From the NCBI GenBank assembly GCA_910578715.1, contig CAJTRL010000017.1, forward strand, positions 1 through 64,000: a DNA stretch of 64,000 bases, read 5' to 3'. The notes beneath the pieces are model-generated. The model made no database searches, had not been told where the DNA came from, and saw only the letters and a list, made by a program, of their open reading frames with translations. Shown piece by piece: positions 15,583-24,974 of this stretch; position 1 is the stretch's first letter; every line of letters starts with the position of its first letter. The position numbers and the translations under genes were made by a program. This stretch comes from an uncultured Lachnospiraceae bacterium (GTDB taxonomy: Bacteria > Bacillota > Clostridia > Lachnospirales > Lachnospiraceae).

Positions 15583-17790
15583 ATGATAACCTATCATGAA
15601 CAGGAAAGGATTTTTAAGTTAGATACGCCGAATACCAGCTATCTGATTGGCATCGTTGATGAAGAGAATTTTATCGGACATATTTATTACGGAAAGCGGC
15701 TGAGGGACGCCGACGTTTCCTATCTGATGCGGACGGAAGAGGCGCCTTTCGTGCCGAGCGGGAATAACAGGGAACGGTGTTCTTTTTATGACTGCTTTCC
15801 TTTTGAATACCCGGCGGGCGGAACGGGAGACTGCAGAGAAAGCTGCCTCGGCGTCCGCACGGCGGGCGGCCATGCGGGGGCGATGCTTTCCTATGTGTCC
15901 TATGAAATCCTGGAGGGAAAACCGGGGCTTGCGGGTCTGCCCGCGACTTTTGGAACGGCGGAGGAATGCGCCACGTTAAAACTTCTCTGTGAGGACAAGT
16001 ATGTGGGGATGCAGGTAGAGCTTTTGTATACGGTCTTTCAGGATGTGGACGTCGTAACCAGAAGCGCGAAAATCATCAATATCGGAAAAGAGCCTTTTTA
16101 TCTGACGAAGGTATTTTCCGCCTGTCTCGATATGGATAACCGCGATTATGATATGATTACGCTGAACGGAGCCTGGGGGAGAGAACGCCATATTCAGCGG
16201 AAAACGCTGGGGTACGGGATTCAGAATGTGGGTTCTATCCGGGGAGAATCCAGCCATCAGGAGCATCCGTTTCTCGCCCTTGTGGACAAAAACACGAGTC
16301 AGGAAAGCGGGGAAGTTTATGCGATGAATTTCGTCTATTCCGGTAACTTCCGGGCGCAGGCGGAAGTGTCGCAGTTCGATTATGTGCGGATGTCGATGGG
16401 CATCCATCCCGAAAACTTCTGCTGGAAGCTGGAAGCGGAAGAAAGTTTCCAGGCGCCGGAGGTTGTGCTGGTTTATACGGACAAAGGGCTGGACGCTATG
16501 ACGAATACGCTCCATAAGCTGTACAGGAAACATCTGATTCGCGGTGAATACCGGAACAAAAAGCGGCCCATTCTCATTAATAACTGGGAAGCAACTTATT
16601 TCGATTTCGATACGGAAAAACTGTTGTCCATTGCCAGGGAGGCGTCTTCGCTCGGCATCGAAATGCTCGTCATGGACGACGGGTGGTTTGGCAGGAGAAA
16701 CCAGGACGACTGCGCCCTCGGCGACTGGCAGGTGAATGAGGAAAAACTCAAAGGCGGCTTAAAATATCTGGTGGATGAGGTCAACAAACTCGGCATGAAA
16801 TTTGGTATCTGGTTCGAGCCGGAAATGATATCGCCGGATTCCGATTTATACAGAAAGCATCCGGACTGGGCGCTTGCGGTTCCGGGCAGACCGGCGGCAC
16901 AGGCGAGGCAGCAGTATGTGCTCGACCTTTCCAGAAAAGAAGTGGCCGACTGCGTCTATGAAATGGTGGCCGCGGTACTGCGCAGCGCGAATATCGAGTA
17001 TGTGAAATGGGATATGAACCGTCCGCTGACGGATATCGGCAGTCTGGGACTGCCAGCCGACAGACAGGGTGAAATCTGCCATCGGTTTATGCTGGCGGTT
17101 TATGAAATGCAGGAGCGGCTGACCAAAGAATTTCCCCATCTGCTTCTGGAAAACTGTAGCAGCGGCGGCGCCCGCTTTGACCCGGGTATGCTATACTACA
17201 GCCCGCAAATCTGGTGCTCGGACGATACGGACGCCATCGAACGGCTGGAAATTCAGGAAGGGACGGCGATGCTCTATCCCCTTTCCACGATGGGGGCTCA
17301 TGTGTCCGACTGCCCGAATCACGCGATAGGCCGCGTGACGCCTTTTGAAACGAGGGGGCTTGTCGCGCTGGCGGGAACCTTTGGATATGAGCTTGACGTG
17401 ACGAGGATTCCGGAAGATGACCGGAAGATGATACCGGAACAGGTGGCTTTATACCACAAGTACAACGACCTGATTCGGGAAGGCGATTATTATCGCATCG
17501 CTTCGTATTCCCAGAACCACAAATTCGACTGCTGGCAGGTGGTTGACGAAGAGAAAAAAGAGTCACTCGTGACCTTCGTCCAGGTGATGAGCCGCGCGAA
17601 TTTCAAATCCAGACGCATTCTGTTAAAAGAGCTTGCGGAAGAGGCGCGCTACGAGGTGCGGTTTGTGAACGACGAAAAAATCCAGCCGAAGGTTTACAGC
17701 GGCGATGCCCTGATGAAGGCCGGCATTCTGGTACCGGAGCTTCACGGAGATTTCCGGGCACGGCTGATTCATCTGACGGCTCTTGACTGA
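15583..17790 (+). CDS. GH36 alpha-galactosidase
   Basis: A 735-residue cytosolic enzyme that releases terminal alpha-galactose from raffinose-type sugars and galactomanno-oligosaccharides. Full length for tetrameric bacterial GH36 enzymes. An N-terminal beta-sandwich is followed by a TIM barrel with NNWEATYFDF, MLVMDDGWFG, YVKWDMNRPL (nucleophile Asp477) and IWCSDDTDA (acid/base Asp547 or 548), and a C-terminal beta domain. The substrate-binding LLENCSSGGARFD loop is present. AAGGGAGAACAGCAAG precedes the ATG. The LacI gene follows by 94 bases; the mannan genes downstream suggest the substrate is galactosylated manno-oligosaccharide. Confidence 0.95.
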   Translation: MITYHEQERIFKLDTPNTSYLIGIVDEENFIGHIYYGKRLRDADVSYLMRTEEAPFVPSGNNRERCSFYDCFPFEYPAGGTGDCRESCLGVRTAGGHAGAMLSYVSYEILEGKPGLAGLPATFGTAEECATLKLLCEDKYVGMQVELLYTVFQDVDVVTRSAKIINIGKEPFYLTKVFSACLDMDNRDYDMITLNGAWGRERHIQRKTLGYGIQNVGSIRGESSHQEHPFLALVDKNTSQESGEVYAMNFVYSGNFRAQAEVSQFDYVRMSMGIHPENFCWKLEAEESFQAPEVVLVYTDKGLDAMTNTLHKLYRKHLIRGEYRNKKRPILINNWEATYFDFDTEKLLSIAREASSLGIEMLVMDDGWFGRRNQDDCALGDWQVNEEKLKGGLKYLVDEVNKLGMKFGIWFEPEMISPDSDLYRKHPDWALAVPGRPAAQARQQYVLDLSRKEVADCVYEMVAAVLRSANIEYVKWDMNRPLTDIGSLGLPADRQGEICHRFMLAVYEMQERLTKEFPHLLLENCSSGGARFDPGMLYYSPQIWCSDDTDAIERLEIQEGTAMLYPLSTMGAHVSDCPNHAIGRVTPFETRGLVALAGTFGYELDVTRIPEDDRKMIPEQVALYHKYNDLIREGDYYRIASYSQNHKFDCWQVVDEEKKESLVTFVQVMSRANFKSRRILLKELAEEARYEVRFVNDEKIQPKVYSGDALMKAGILVPELHGDFRARLIHLTALD

Positions 17791-17884
17791 AATAGTCGAT
17801 ACCGGAGTAACAGCGGGAATTGCGGATGGATTTTATCATGATAAGAGATTTTCATAAGAACTAAGAAAGACATGGGGGATTTCT

Positions 17885-18907
17885 ATGACAAAAACGGTAA
17901 GACTTGCAGATATTGCGGAAAAAGTAGGGGTCAGCGTCGTCACGGTGTCGAAGGCGTTGTCCGGGCAAAAAGGCGTCAGCGAGGAAATGCGGGAGAAAAT
18001 CAGGGCGCTGGCGGAGGAAATGGGTTATATGCCCGTGCATTCCGGGCGCCAGGAGAGGACCCGGTCCTATACGGTCGGCGTTATCACTTTCGAGCGGTAT
18101 TTTGCGAAATTCGCGTCCTTTTACTGGAAAATGTATCAGGAGCTGGCGACCCAGGCGGTCAAGGAGAACTGCTTTTCCATGCTGGAGGTGATTGCCGAGT
18201 TTGATGAGAACGCGCTGGAAAAGCCGAAGCTGTTTGAAGAAGAACGGGTGGACGGGCTGATAATCATCGGCAAGCCGAAACGGGATTATCTGAAAATGGT
18301 TTATTCTTTTCGGAAGAAACCGATGGTCTTTCTGGATTTTTATGACGATGAGGAAATTGTGGAATCCGTGATATCTGCGGGTTTCTACGGCATGTACCGG
18401 ATGACGGAATATCTGATTCAGAACGGCCATACCCGTATCGCTTATGTGGGAACGCTCATGTACACGGAGAGCATCACCGACAGGTATTTCGGGTATTGCA
18501 AGGCGCTGATGGAGCATGGACTGGAGCAGAAACCGGAATGGATTTTCAACGACAGGGGTTATGGAGACGGGCTGATAGGCGTCAATTACCGTTTTTCTTT
18601 TCCGAAAGATAATATGCCGGAAGCCTTTGTATGCAATAACGATGTGACGGCCTATTCCCTGATAGAGCAGTTACAGGAAGAAGGGTTCCGGGTGCCGGAA
18701 GACATTTCCGTGGTCGGCTATGACGATTATCTTTACCCGGAACTCGGCGATTCCCGGATTACCACTTATTCCGTCGATATGGCGGAAATGTCCCGCGCGG
18801 CGCTGACATGCCTCGTCCGACGAATGGAAAATATGGGAATGACTACAAAAGTCAATGTCGTAAACGGCAGACTCATCGAGCGGGAAACTGTCAGAAAAAG
18901 AAACTGA
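17885..18907 (+). CDS. LacI-family transcriptional regulator
   Basis: A 340-residue repressor-type protein. The HTH at the N-terminus (VRLADIAEKVGVSVVTVSKALSG) is followed by a periplasmic-binding-protein-like sugar-sensing domain with the family's FVCNNDVTAYSLIEQLQEEG and VPEDISVVGYDDY. It lies between the alpha-galactosidase and the sugar transporter, so it probably senses a mannan or galactose-derived sugar and controls this locus. A variant of the AGAAAGGCATGGT word (AGAAAGACATGG, 17864-17875) precedes its start. Confidence 0.92.
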   Translation: MTKTVRLADIAEKVGVSVVTVSKALSGQKGVSEEMREKIRALAEEMGYMPVHSGRQERTRSYTVGVITFERYFAKFASFYWKMYQELATQAVKENCFSMLEVIAEFDENALEKPKLFEEERVDGLIIIGKPKRDYLKMVYSFRKKPMVFLDFYDDEEIVESVISAGFYGMYRMTEYLIQNGHTRIAYVGTLMYTESITDRYFGYCKALMEHGLEQKPEWIFNDRGYGDGLIGVNYRFSFPKDNMPEAFVCNNDVTAYSLIEQLQEEGFRVPEDISVVGYDDYLYPELGDSRITTYSVDMAEMSRAALTCLVRRMENMGMTTKVNVVNGRLIERETVRKRN

Positions 18908-18945
18908 AAAGAAACACGCACGCAGACCCGGACGTAAACATATCA

Positions 18946-19848
18946 TCAGAAAATCCACGGAAGCCACAGGGCGGTCAGAAATCCGGCGATGAAGGAAAGG
19001 ACGTTGGCGGTCACCGCGTAAAGGAATATTTTCCATCCCGGAATCCGGTTTTGACTGATTTTGTTGAACAGGGAGCCGTACAGAACGGCCTCTATGATGA
19101 AAACCACCGCTTCATAGGGGAAGTAGTAAAATATTAACGCCAGGTCTCCGCTTTTATAACGGACGATATTTAACATCACATTCAGAACAACCTGGGTCAC
19201 CACGTTTACGCCCGTGATAAAGAGAAGCAGTTTCTTTTCCCGGAAGCCGAAAAGAAGAGCGATGCCGATTTCCAGAAGAATCGTCAGGACGATGCGGCAG
19301 AGGAGGGCGGCCAGCTCCGGAGCGTAGGGATAGTTTTGTCTGGCGGTGAGGATGACGTCCTGCGCCGCCGCGGAGCCGGCTTCCAAATCCTTCATATCCA
19401 CCGAAAAATAGCTGTCGAAAGCGTACCGCTCATACACGCCGCTGACGACAAAAGTGTCCGTTTCCGGGTAATAAAGAAGAATCTTAAAAGTGTCGGGCGG
19501 ATAATAAGTCCAGCTGAAACATTTGCTCTCGTTACACTGCCAGGCTTCCTGTAAAAAATAGTAACCGTCCGCGTCCTGATAATCGACGAAGGCTTTCCAG
19601 ATATCGTAGTCCAGGCCGTAGGTATCAATGTGTTCCGGGACGCCGTCGGATTCCGACGGGTCCCATACCGAAGCGGGCCCCGTGGAAGGGCGCTGGGATA
19701 ACAGGGTTCCGTAGCAGACTTCGTCCCCCATATTTTCAAAAGAAATATAAACGCCCGGCTTTGGCCCCATATCCGCCTTTGCGGTCATGGGAAAAAGCAA
19801 AAATGTGATAAGAAAGCATAGCAAAAATGTGTGAATCCGATGTTTCAT
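18946..19848 (-). CDS. Exported membrane protein of unknown function
   Basis: A 300-residue protein. A signal peptide (residues 1-25, ending TAKA) is followed by an acidic extracellular domain rich in Tyr, Trp and Asp (26-170), then four membrane segments (~180-298). The first residues after the signal, DMGPKPGVYISFENM, recur in similar uncharacterised Firmicute proteins. The gene is convergent with the LacI gene (39 bases between stops) and lies downstream of the minus-strand AraC gene. No enzymatic motif is visible. Confidence 0.75.
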   Translation of the reverse strand: MKHRIHTFLLCFLITFLLFPMTAKADMGPKPGVYISFENMGDEVCYGTLLSQRPSTGPASVWDPSESDGVPEHIDTYGLDYDIWKAFVDYQDADGYYFLQEAWQCNESKCFSWTYYPPDTFKILLYYPETDTFVVSGVYERYAFDSYFSVDMKDLEAGSAAAQDVILTARQNYPYAPELAALLCRIVLTILLEIGIALLFGFREKKLLLFITGVNVVTQVVLNVMLNIVRYKSGDLALIFYYFPYEAVVFIIEAVLYGSLFNKISQNRIPGWKIFLYAVTANVLSFIAGFLTALWLPWIF

Positions 19849-19914
19849 ATATAATCCTCCGTTTTCGTCGGTTTCCGGCCGGCGTTCCCGGTGCTTCTCT
19901 TACATTCGTCCGCC

Positions 19915-20862
19915 CTACATCCCCGGCGTCTCCTTCCGGTAAGCGAGCGGTGTGACTCCGGTCTTTTCTTTAAAGAGCCGTATGAAATGGTTCGTGTTCT
20001 CGATACCGACCAATTGCCCGATGGTTCCGACTTTTTCATCGGAATGCAGCAACAGCTCTTTGGCCTTTTCAATTCTTACTTTATTCAAATATTGCAGAGG
20101 CGTATCGCCGTAATATTTGGCAAATTCTCTGCAGAGTCTGAATTTATTCACCTGATATCTGGAAGAAAGCATATCCAGCGAACAGGCTTCGGCATAAGAA
20201 GTGTCGAAGTTTTTTTTCATGTCCGTAATATAGGAAGGGATGTGCCTGGAACCGTGAAGCTGCATGGTGCGGGTTAAGTAAAGCTGTGTATAGAGCGCAA
20301 TAAGCGTCCGGGCCCGCAGCAGTCCGTGCATTTCATCGTCTGTCCGGTCGTTTGTGAGCTGCTCCCAGAGAAGGAGCGCGTCGGAATCGGAAGAAAGACG
20401 GAAAATACAGCCTCCCATTTTTTCCATTTTCTGATGATAATAGGAGCTGACGGGAGGGCTGACGAAGCAGATGGTATACGCCCAGACGTTATGCCCGCAG
20501 ACCAGCTTGTGATGCTTTTCACAGTCGATAAAGGCAAGCGTCCCCGGCGTCAGCTCGTAGGAGGCCTGAATGCGGGCGGCATTATCGCAGCTCAGCATGC
20601 CGGAGCCGCTCCTCGTATACAGCAGACAGAAGGCATGCAGTCCGGCGATTTCCTGGGAAAAGGGCGGCGTGACGGAAACTTCACGCTGGCTTAACAGATA
20701 GGGAAGGCTCCCGCAGAAATCGTACTGCCTCCCGTAAGCAGTTTCAAAGTAATCGGAAAGCGAAAAACGATTGCTCGTTTCGGAAGAAATCAGACAGTTA
20801 AAAAATTCGGCCGAAAATAATCCGGCGGGAGACGCTTCCTGGGAAAAAGAATTATCGGGCAT
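19915..20862 (-). CDS. AraC-family transcriptional regulator (mannan locus)
   Basis: A 315-residue protein. An N-terminal cupin-like sugar-sensing domain carries GTLAFIDCEKHHKL and a C-terminal double HTH carries MLSSRYQVNKFRLCREFAKYYG and GIENTNHFIRLFKEKTGVTPLAYR. The ATG at 20862 has GGAGG 8 bases upstream; the longer GTG start at 20880 would include that site. It is transcribed away from the sugar-binding protein gene across a 389-base AT-rich region, the usual layout for a local activator of that operon. Confidence 0.92.
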   Translation of the reverse strand: MPDNSFSQEASPAGLFSAEFFNCLISSETSNRFSLSDYFETAYGRQYDFCGSLPYLLSQREVSVTPPFSQEIAGLHAFCLLYTRSGSGMLSCDNAARIQASYELTPGTLAFIDCEKHHKLVCGHNVWAYTICFVSPPVSSYYHQKMEKMGGCIFRLSSDSDALLLWEQLTNDRTDDEMHGLLRARTLIALYTQLYLTRTMQLHGSRHIPSYITDMKKNFDTSYAEACSLDMLSSRYQVNKFRLCREFAKYYGDTPLQYLNKVRIEKAKELLLHSDEKVGTIGQLVGIENTNHFIRLFKEKTGVTPLAYRKETPGM

Positions 20863-21240
20863 TATCGGAACCTCCATCACGGTCAGTCTGCTGCGGCTGT
20901 TTGTCTTTATTTTATCTCACAAAAAAAGAAAAATCAAGAATGGAATAAAAAAATAAATATAGAGCGATTAAAAAATATTAAATAAAAAATGGATTTCAAA
21001 ATGAATAAATGAAATGCTATTTTTTAATTAAAAATTAAGTAAAATAATATTTTTTATATGTAAAAATAAATAAAAAAATAATTTAGTAATTGTAACAATG
21101 GATGAAATGACGAAAATAATCAATAATTGGATATTAATAGCAAGGATAAATGATGACTAAATAATTAAGTTAATATAAACTAAATATAAATTAATCGTAA
21201 AGTTAATGAGAAAGGTTAATTTAAACAATTATAAAAAGGG
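20863..21240. promoter_or_regulatory. AT-rich divergent intergenic region
   Basis: About 380 bases between the AraC gene and the sugar-binding protein gene, strikingly A/T-rich from 20920 on. It must hold the promoter of the transporter operon and any LacI/AraC sites. Many TTAAT and ATAAAT words occur but I cannot single out a trustworthy -35/-10 pair or operator. Confidence 0.5.
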
Positions 21241-21251
21241 AGGTTTTATTT

Positions 21252-22715
21252 ATGAAGTTCAAAAAACTTGCGGCACTCGGAATGGCAGCAGTCATGACAT
21301 TCTCTCTGACGGCGTGTGGAGAAGGGGGGGGCAATTCGGGAAGCTCTTCTTCTGATGTAAATGCAAATAGCGGTACGGCGGACAATACGGCGGCGGGCAG
21401 CACGGCGGACAGCGGCGCGGCAGCGGACAGCGGTTCGGCCGACGCAGCGGGCGGCGTTCCGACCATCGACCAGATTAACGTCGGAGAAGACTACAAAGAT
21501 TTGACGGCCAGCATCAAGGTTCTGACAAACAGAACGGATATTGTCGATACGGTTTACAAAGGATATGCGGAAGAGTTCATGCAGTTATATCCGAACATCA
21601 CCGTGGAATATGAAGGCATTACCGATTACGAGGAATCCGTAACGCTCCGTCTGACGGCGGGCGACTGGGGCGACATCATGTTTATCCCGACCTCGGTAGC
21701 GAAAAACGAGCTCTCTACATATTTTATGCCGCTTGGCGATTACAACACGCTGGACCCGGTTTATAACTTTATAGAAGAGAAGACTTTTGAAAATGTGGTA
21801 TACGGTATCGCAAACGGCGGTACGGCGAGCGGTATCGCTTATAATAAGAAGGTATGGGCGGACGCGGGCATTACGGAAATGCCGAAGACGCCGGAAGAAT
21901 TCCTCGATGATTTACAGCTCATCAAAGACAACACGGACGCGGTTCCGCTTTATACGAACTTTGCGGCGGGCTGGACAATGGGCGCATGGGATGCTTATAC
22001 GGACTGCGCGGCAACGGGCGACCCGGATTTCAAGAACAACATGCCTCATATGAGCAATCCTTTTGCAAAAAGAGACGACATGACGGGCCCTTACGCGGTA
22101 TACTATATCCTCTATGAATCGGTAGCGCGCGGTCTCGTGGAAGACGACCCGGCCAGCACCGATTGGGAGTCCTCCAAAGGCGCAATCAACAGAGGTGAAT
22201 ACGCTACGATGGTACTCGGTTCCTGGTGTGTGGAGCAGTTCAAGGAAGCGGGAGAAAACCCGGATGATATCGGCTACATGCCTTTCCCTATCAGCGTAAA
22301 CGGACAGCAGTATGCGGGTTCCGGCGGAAACTACTCCTTCGGTATCAATGTGGACGCATCGGACGAAAACAAAATCGCATCTTTGTTATACATGAAATGG
22401 CTGATTGAAGAGTCCACAATCTATCTGGATGAAGGAAGCATTCCGGCGCGCAAAGACGGCGAATATCCTTCCGTTCTGGAAGCCTTCGACGGCGTAACGC
22501 TTCTTTCCAACAGCCCGGCTCCGGAAGGGGAAGAAGACCTGTTCGACAACGTAAACAATGAGAGTGAAGTAGGTATTAACAATAACGATTATCCTGACTG
22601 CGAAATTCTGGAAGCGGCGCTCTACGGCTCAAGAACTCTTGACGAGATTATGGATGAGTGGAACCAGAAATGGACGGCCGCACAGGAATCACTTGGCGTA
22701 GAAGTCAATCAGTAA
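21252..22715 (+). CDS. Sugar-binding lipoprotein of an ABC importer
   Basis: A 487-residue family 1 solute-binding protein, anchored outside the membrane. The lipobox LTAC puts the lipid on Cys22. A Ser/Gly/Ala/Asp linker (23-75) is followed by the two-lobed binding fold, with KVLTNRTDIVD and NPFAKRDDMTGPY regions. AAAAGGGAGG precedes the ATG. It is the first gene of the transporter-phosphorylase run; the likely ligand is a beta-manno-oligosaccharide, inferred only from the neighbours. A GC-rich hairpin directly after it probably raises its mRNA level over the permeases. Confidence 0.93.
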   Translation: MKFKKLAALGMAAVMTFSLTACGEGGGNSGSSSSDVNANSGTADNTAAGSTADSGAAADSGSADAAGGVPTIDQINVGEDYKDLTASIKVLTNRTDIVDTVYKGYAEEFMQLYPNITVEYEGITDYEESVTLRLTAGDWGDIMFIPTSVAKNELSTYFMPLGDYNTLDPVYNFIEEKTFENVVYGIANGGTASGIAYNKKVWADAGITEMPKTPEEFLDDLQLIKDNTDAVPLYTNFAAGWTMGAWDAYTDCAATGDPDFKNNMPHMSNPFAKRDDMTGPYAVYYILYESVARGLVEDDPASTDWESSKGAINRGEYATMVLGSWCVEQFKEAGENPDDIGYMPFPISVNGQQYAGSGGNYSFGINVDASDENKIASLLYMKWLIEESTIYLDEGSIPARKDGEYPSVLEAFDGVTLLSNSPAPEGEEDLFDNVNNESEVGINNNDYPDCEILEAALYGSRTLDEIMDEWNQKWTAAQESLGVEVNQ

Positions 22716-22727
22716 AACGGCAGCATG

Positions 22728-22750
22728 AGGCGGCGCGCCATGCGCCGCCT
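22728..22750 (+). terminator. Intercistronic hairpin after the binding-protein gene
   Basis: AGGCGGCGC (22728-22736) pairs with GCGCCGCCT (22742-22750), followed only by TTATTAA. It is best read as a partial terminator or 3'-stabiliser between binding protein and permeases. Confidence 0.75.
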
Positions 22751-22775
22751 TTATTAAGCCAAAAAGGAGAGGACT

Positions 22776-23822
22776 ATGGGGAAAGAAAAAACGGCAGGCG
22801 CAAAGTCTGATAAAACTTTTGGAGAGTGGTTCAGGAGCAGAAAAGTTCAGAAATTTTTAGTCATTTTTACGTTTATGTTCGTACCTCTGTTTTTGCTGCT
22901 GATGTTTACCTATATACCGTTTGGCAAAATGGTACAGTTTAGTTTCTATAACATGAAATACATCGGAAAGCGTTCCTTTGTAGGATTGAAAAATTATGTG
23001 GAAGTATTCAACAGACCGGAAATTTTCAAATCGCTGCTTGTCAGCCTTTACTATATGGGCGGCGCAGTGATACAGCTCGCGCTGGCGCTTTTCTTTGCGA
23101 CGCTGATGGTCTTTAAAGTAAAAGGGGAATCTTTTTTCAAGGCGACAATGTTTTTCCCTTATCTGATATCCGGTATCGCAATCGGCTTTATTTTTAAGTT
23201 TTTCTATGCAAGAGGCTATGTCCTCGACTCCATTGTAGCGTTGTTCGGCGTTGCGGAGGAAAATATTCCATACTGGTTACAGGATACGAAAATCAACAAT
23301 ATTTCGCTGGCGGCTACGTCGGTGTGGAGATATACGGGACAGAATATGATACTGTTTCTGGGAGCAATGATGTCTGTGGACGCTAATCTTTATGAGGCGG
23401 CTTCCCTGGACGGGGCGAACAAATGGCACCAGTTCAAATATATCATTCTGCCGAGCATCAAGTCCATCGTCGTTCTGAACCTGATTCTTTCTATCAGCGG
23501 TTCGCTGAGCGCTTTTGAACCGCCTTATGTTATTACAAACGGTACGATGGGAACCGGAACCTATTTCGTTATCATGAACAGACTGGCCCATGAAAATCAG
23601 AAAGTAGGCCTGGCGAGCGCGATGGCGATTGTGCTGCTCGCGATTATCATTCTTTGTACGGTGGCGCAGAAGCTGTTCTTCGCGTATGTGTTTGACGACG
23701 GAACCGACGACGAATCCAAAGCGGCGGTAAGACGCAGAAAAAAACAGGCGAAGAAAAACCAGGGCGCGGTAGAAAGGGGGAGCAGTCATGAAAAAGAAAA
23801 ATACCAAACTGTTATTGTTTAA
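22776..23822 (+). CDS. ABC sugar permease, MalF/UgpA type
   Basis: A 348-residue inner-membrane subunit with six membrane segments. The ATPase-docking EAA loop is EAASLDGANKWHQFKYIILP. The C-terminal tail is long and basic (VRRRKKQAKKNQ) and runs past the start of the next gene, overlapping it by 35 bases. AAAAAGGAGAGGAC precedes the ATG. It pairs with the following permease. No ATPase gene is in the window; such importers commonly share one MsmK/UgpC-type ATPase encoded elsewhere. Confidence 0.93.
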   Translation: MGKEKTAGAKSDKTFGEWFRSRKVQKFLVIFTFMFVPLFLLLMFTYIPFGKMVQFSFYNMKYIGKRSFVGLKNYVEVFNRPEIFKSLLVSLYYMGGAVIQLALALFFATLMVFKVKGESFFKATMFFPYLISGIAIGFIFKFFYARGYVLDSIVALFGVAEENIPYWLQDTKINNISLAATSVWRYTGQNMILFLGAMMSVDANLYEAASLDGANKWHQFKYIILPSIKSIVVLNLILSISGSLSAFEPPYVITNGTMGTGTYFVIMNRLAHENQKVGLASAMAIVLLAIIILCTVAQKLFFAYVFDDGTDDESKAAVRRRKKQAKKNQGAVERGSSHEKEKYQTVIV

Positions 23823-24630
23823 CATTTTTAAATATGTCATGCTGGTTGCGGCGGCGGTCGTCGCGATTATACCGGTTATCGTATGCGTGTTCACGGCCTT
23901 TAAGACAGAAGAGGAATACCAGAGCACGTCGGCGCTGACGCTTCCGAAGAGCTTCCTGTATTTTGAAAATTTTAAAGTCGCGTTCACAAAGGCAAATATG
24001 CTGCGCGGATTCTTAAATACGGCGCTGGTGCTCGTTGTCGTGCTGACGGCCTCCGTTCTGGTGAGCGCCATGATTGCCTATGTGCTAAACCGTTTTAAGT
24101 TCGTCGGAAACGGACTCATCAGAAACCTGTTCATGTTCGCATCGCTCCTTCCGGGCATCGCGATGCAGGTAACCATTTATGAGATTATGAATAATTTCCA
24201 TCTGATTAATCATTTGTACGGTTATATGATATGTCTGATGGGGACGGATATTATTTCCATCTATATCTTTTTACAGTTCTTCGAGAACCTTTCGACTTCG
24301 CTGGACGAATCGGCGATTATCGACGGCTGTACTTACTTCGGGGTTTTCTTTAAAATTTTACTGCCATTGTTAAAGCCGGCGATTATGACAACCCTCGTGT
24401 TAAAGGGTGTTGGCGTGTATAATGAATACTATGCGGCGAACCTGTATTTACAGTCAAAAGAGCTGAAAACGATATCCACGGCCCTGTATACTTTCACGGG
24501 ACCTTACGGCAGCCAGTACAATTATATCTGTGCCGGCGTACTGATAACAATCATCCCGATACTGATTATCTTTATCGTGTTCCAGAAACAGGTTTACGGC
24601 GGCCTTGCGTCGGGAGCGGTAAAAGGGTAA
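23788..24630 (+). CDS. ABC sugar permease, MalG/UgpE type
   Basis: A 280-residue inner-membrane subunit with six membrane segments. The EAA-like loop reads DESAIIDGCTYFGVFFKILLP. Its start overlaps the upstream permease, with AGAAAGGGGGAG as ribosome site inside that gene. The C-terminal YGGLASGAVKG is typical of the family. A hairpin and direct repeats separate it from the GH130 genes. Confidence 0.94.
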   Translation: MKKKNTKLLLFNIFKYVMLVAAAVVAIIPVIVCVFTAFKTEEEYQSTSALTLPKSFLYFENFKVAFTKANMLRGFLNTALVLVVVLTASVLVSAMIAYVLNRFKFVGNGLIRNLFMFASLLPGIAMQVTIYEIMNNFHLINHLYGYMICLMGTDIISIYIFLQFFENLSTSLDESAIIDGCTYFGVFFKILLPLLKPAIMTTLVLKGVGVYNEYYAANLYLQSKELKTISTALYTFTGPYGSQYNYICAGVLITIIPILIIFIVFQKQVYGGLASGAVKG

Positions 24631-24645
24631 AATATATGGAATGAA

Positions 24646-24684
24646 GATTTTCTAGGGCGTCAAAAAACGACGCCTGAGAAAATC
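24646..24684 (+). terminator. Hairpin after the permease genes
   Basis: GATTTTCTAGGGCGTC (24646-24661) pairs with GACGCCTGAGAAAATC (24669-24684) with one mismatch. There is no U-run directly after it, so it may attenuate or stabilise rather than fully terminate. Confidence 0.65.
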
Positions 24685-24693
24685 TAAGTCATT

Positions 24694-24915
24694 CCTGAAA
24701 GAATGTCCTTCGGCCATTCTTCCGGTTTTTGGGTGGCCAGCAGGCGCTTCGCCAAGAAGTTCTACGGTTCGCGATGCGAACCTTTCTTACCTGAAAGAAT
24801 GTCCTTCGGCCATTCTTCCGGGTTTTGGGTGGCCGGCAGGCGCAGGTCAAGAAGTTCTACGGTTCGAGTTGCGAACCTTTCTTACCTGAAAGAATGCCCT
24901 GGCGGGCATTCTTCC
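24694..24915 (+). repeat. Direct repeats of ~95 bp, 2.3 copies
   Basis: Units start at 24694, 24790 and 24885, each with CCTGAAAGAATG. Each contains a small GAATG...CATTC hairpin; the first two also have GGTTCGC/GCGAACC-like arms. The third is cut short. A 76-codon frame across them is repetitive and not credible as a gene. Confidence 0.85.
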
Positions 24916-24974
24916 GGGCTGTGCATGAAATAGAAGATATGATATAGAAATAAAAAGAAAGGCATGGTAGTATT

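Noticed and set aside
24694..24915. CRISPR array
   Set aside because: Only 2.3 units of ~95 bp that match over nearly their whole length; no short repeat/unique spacer alternation and no cas genes.
24703..24933. 76-codon frame in the direct-repeat stretch
   Set aside because: It repeats itself with the DNA repeat, lacks a ribosome site and has no protein-like pattern.
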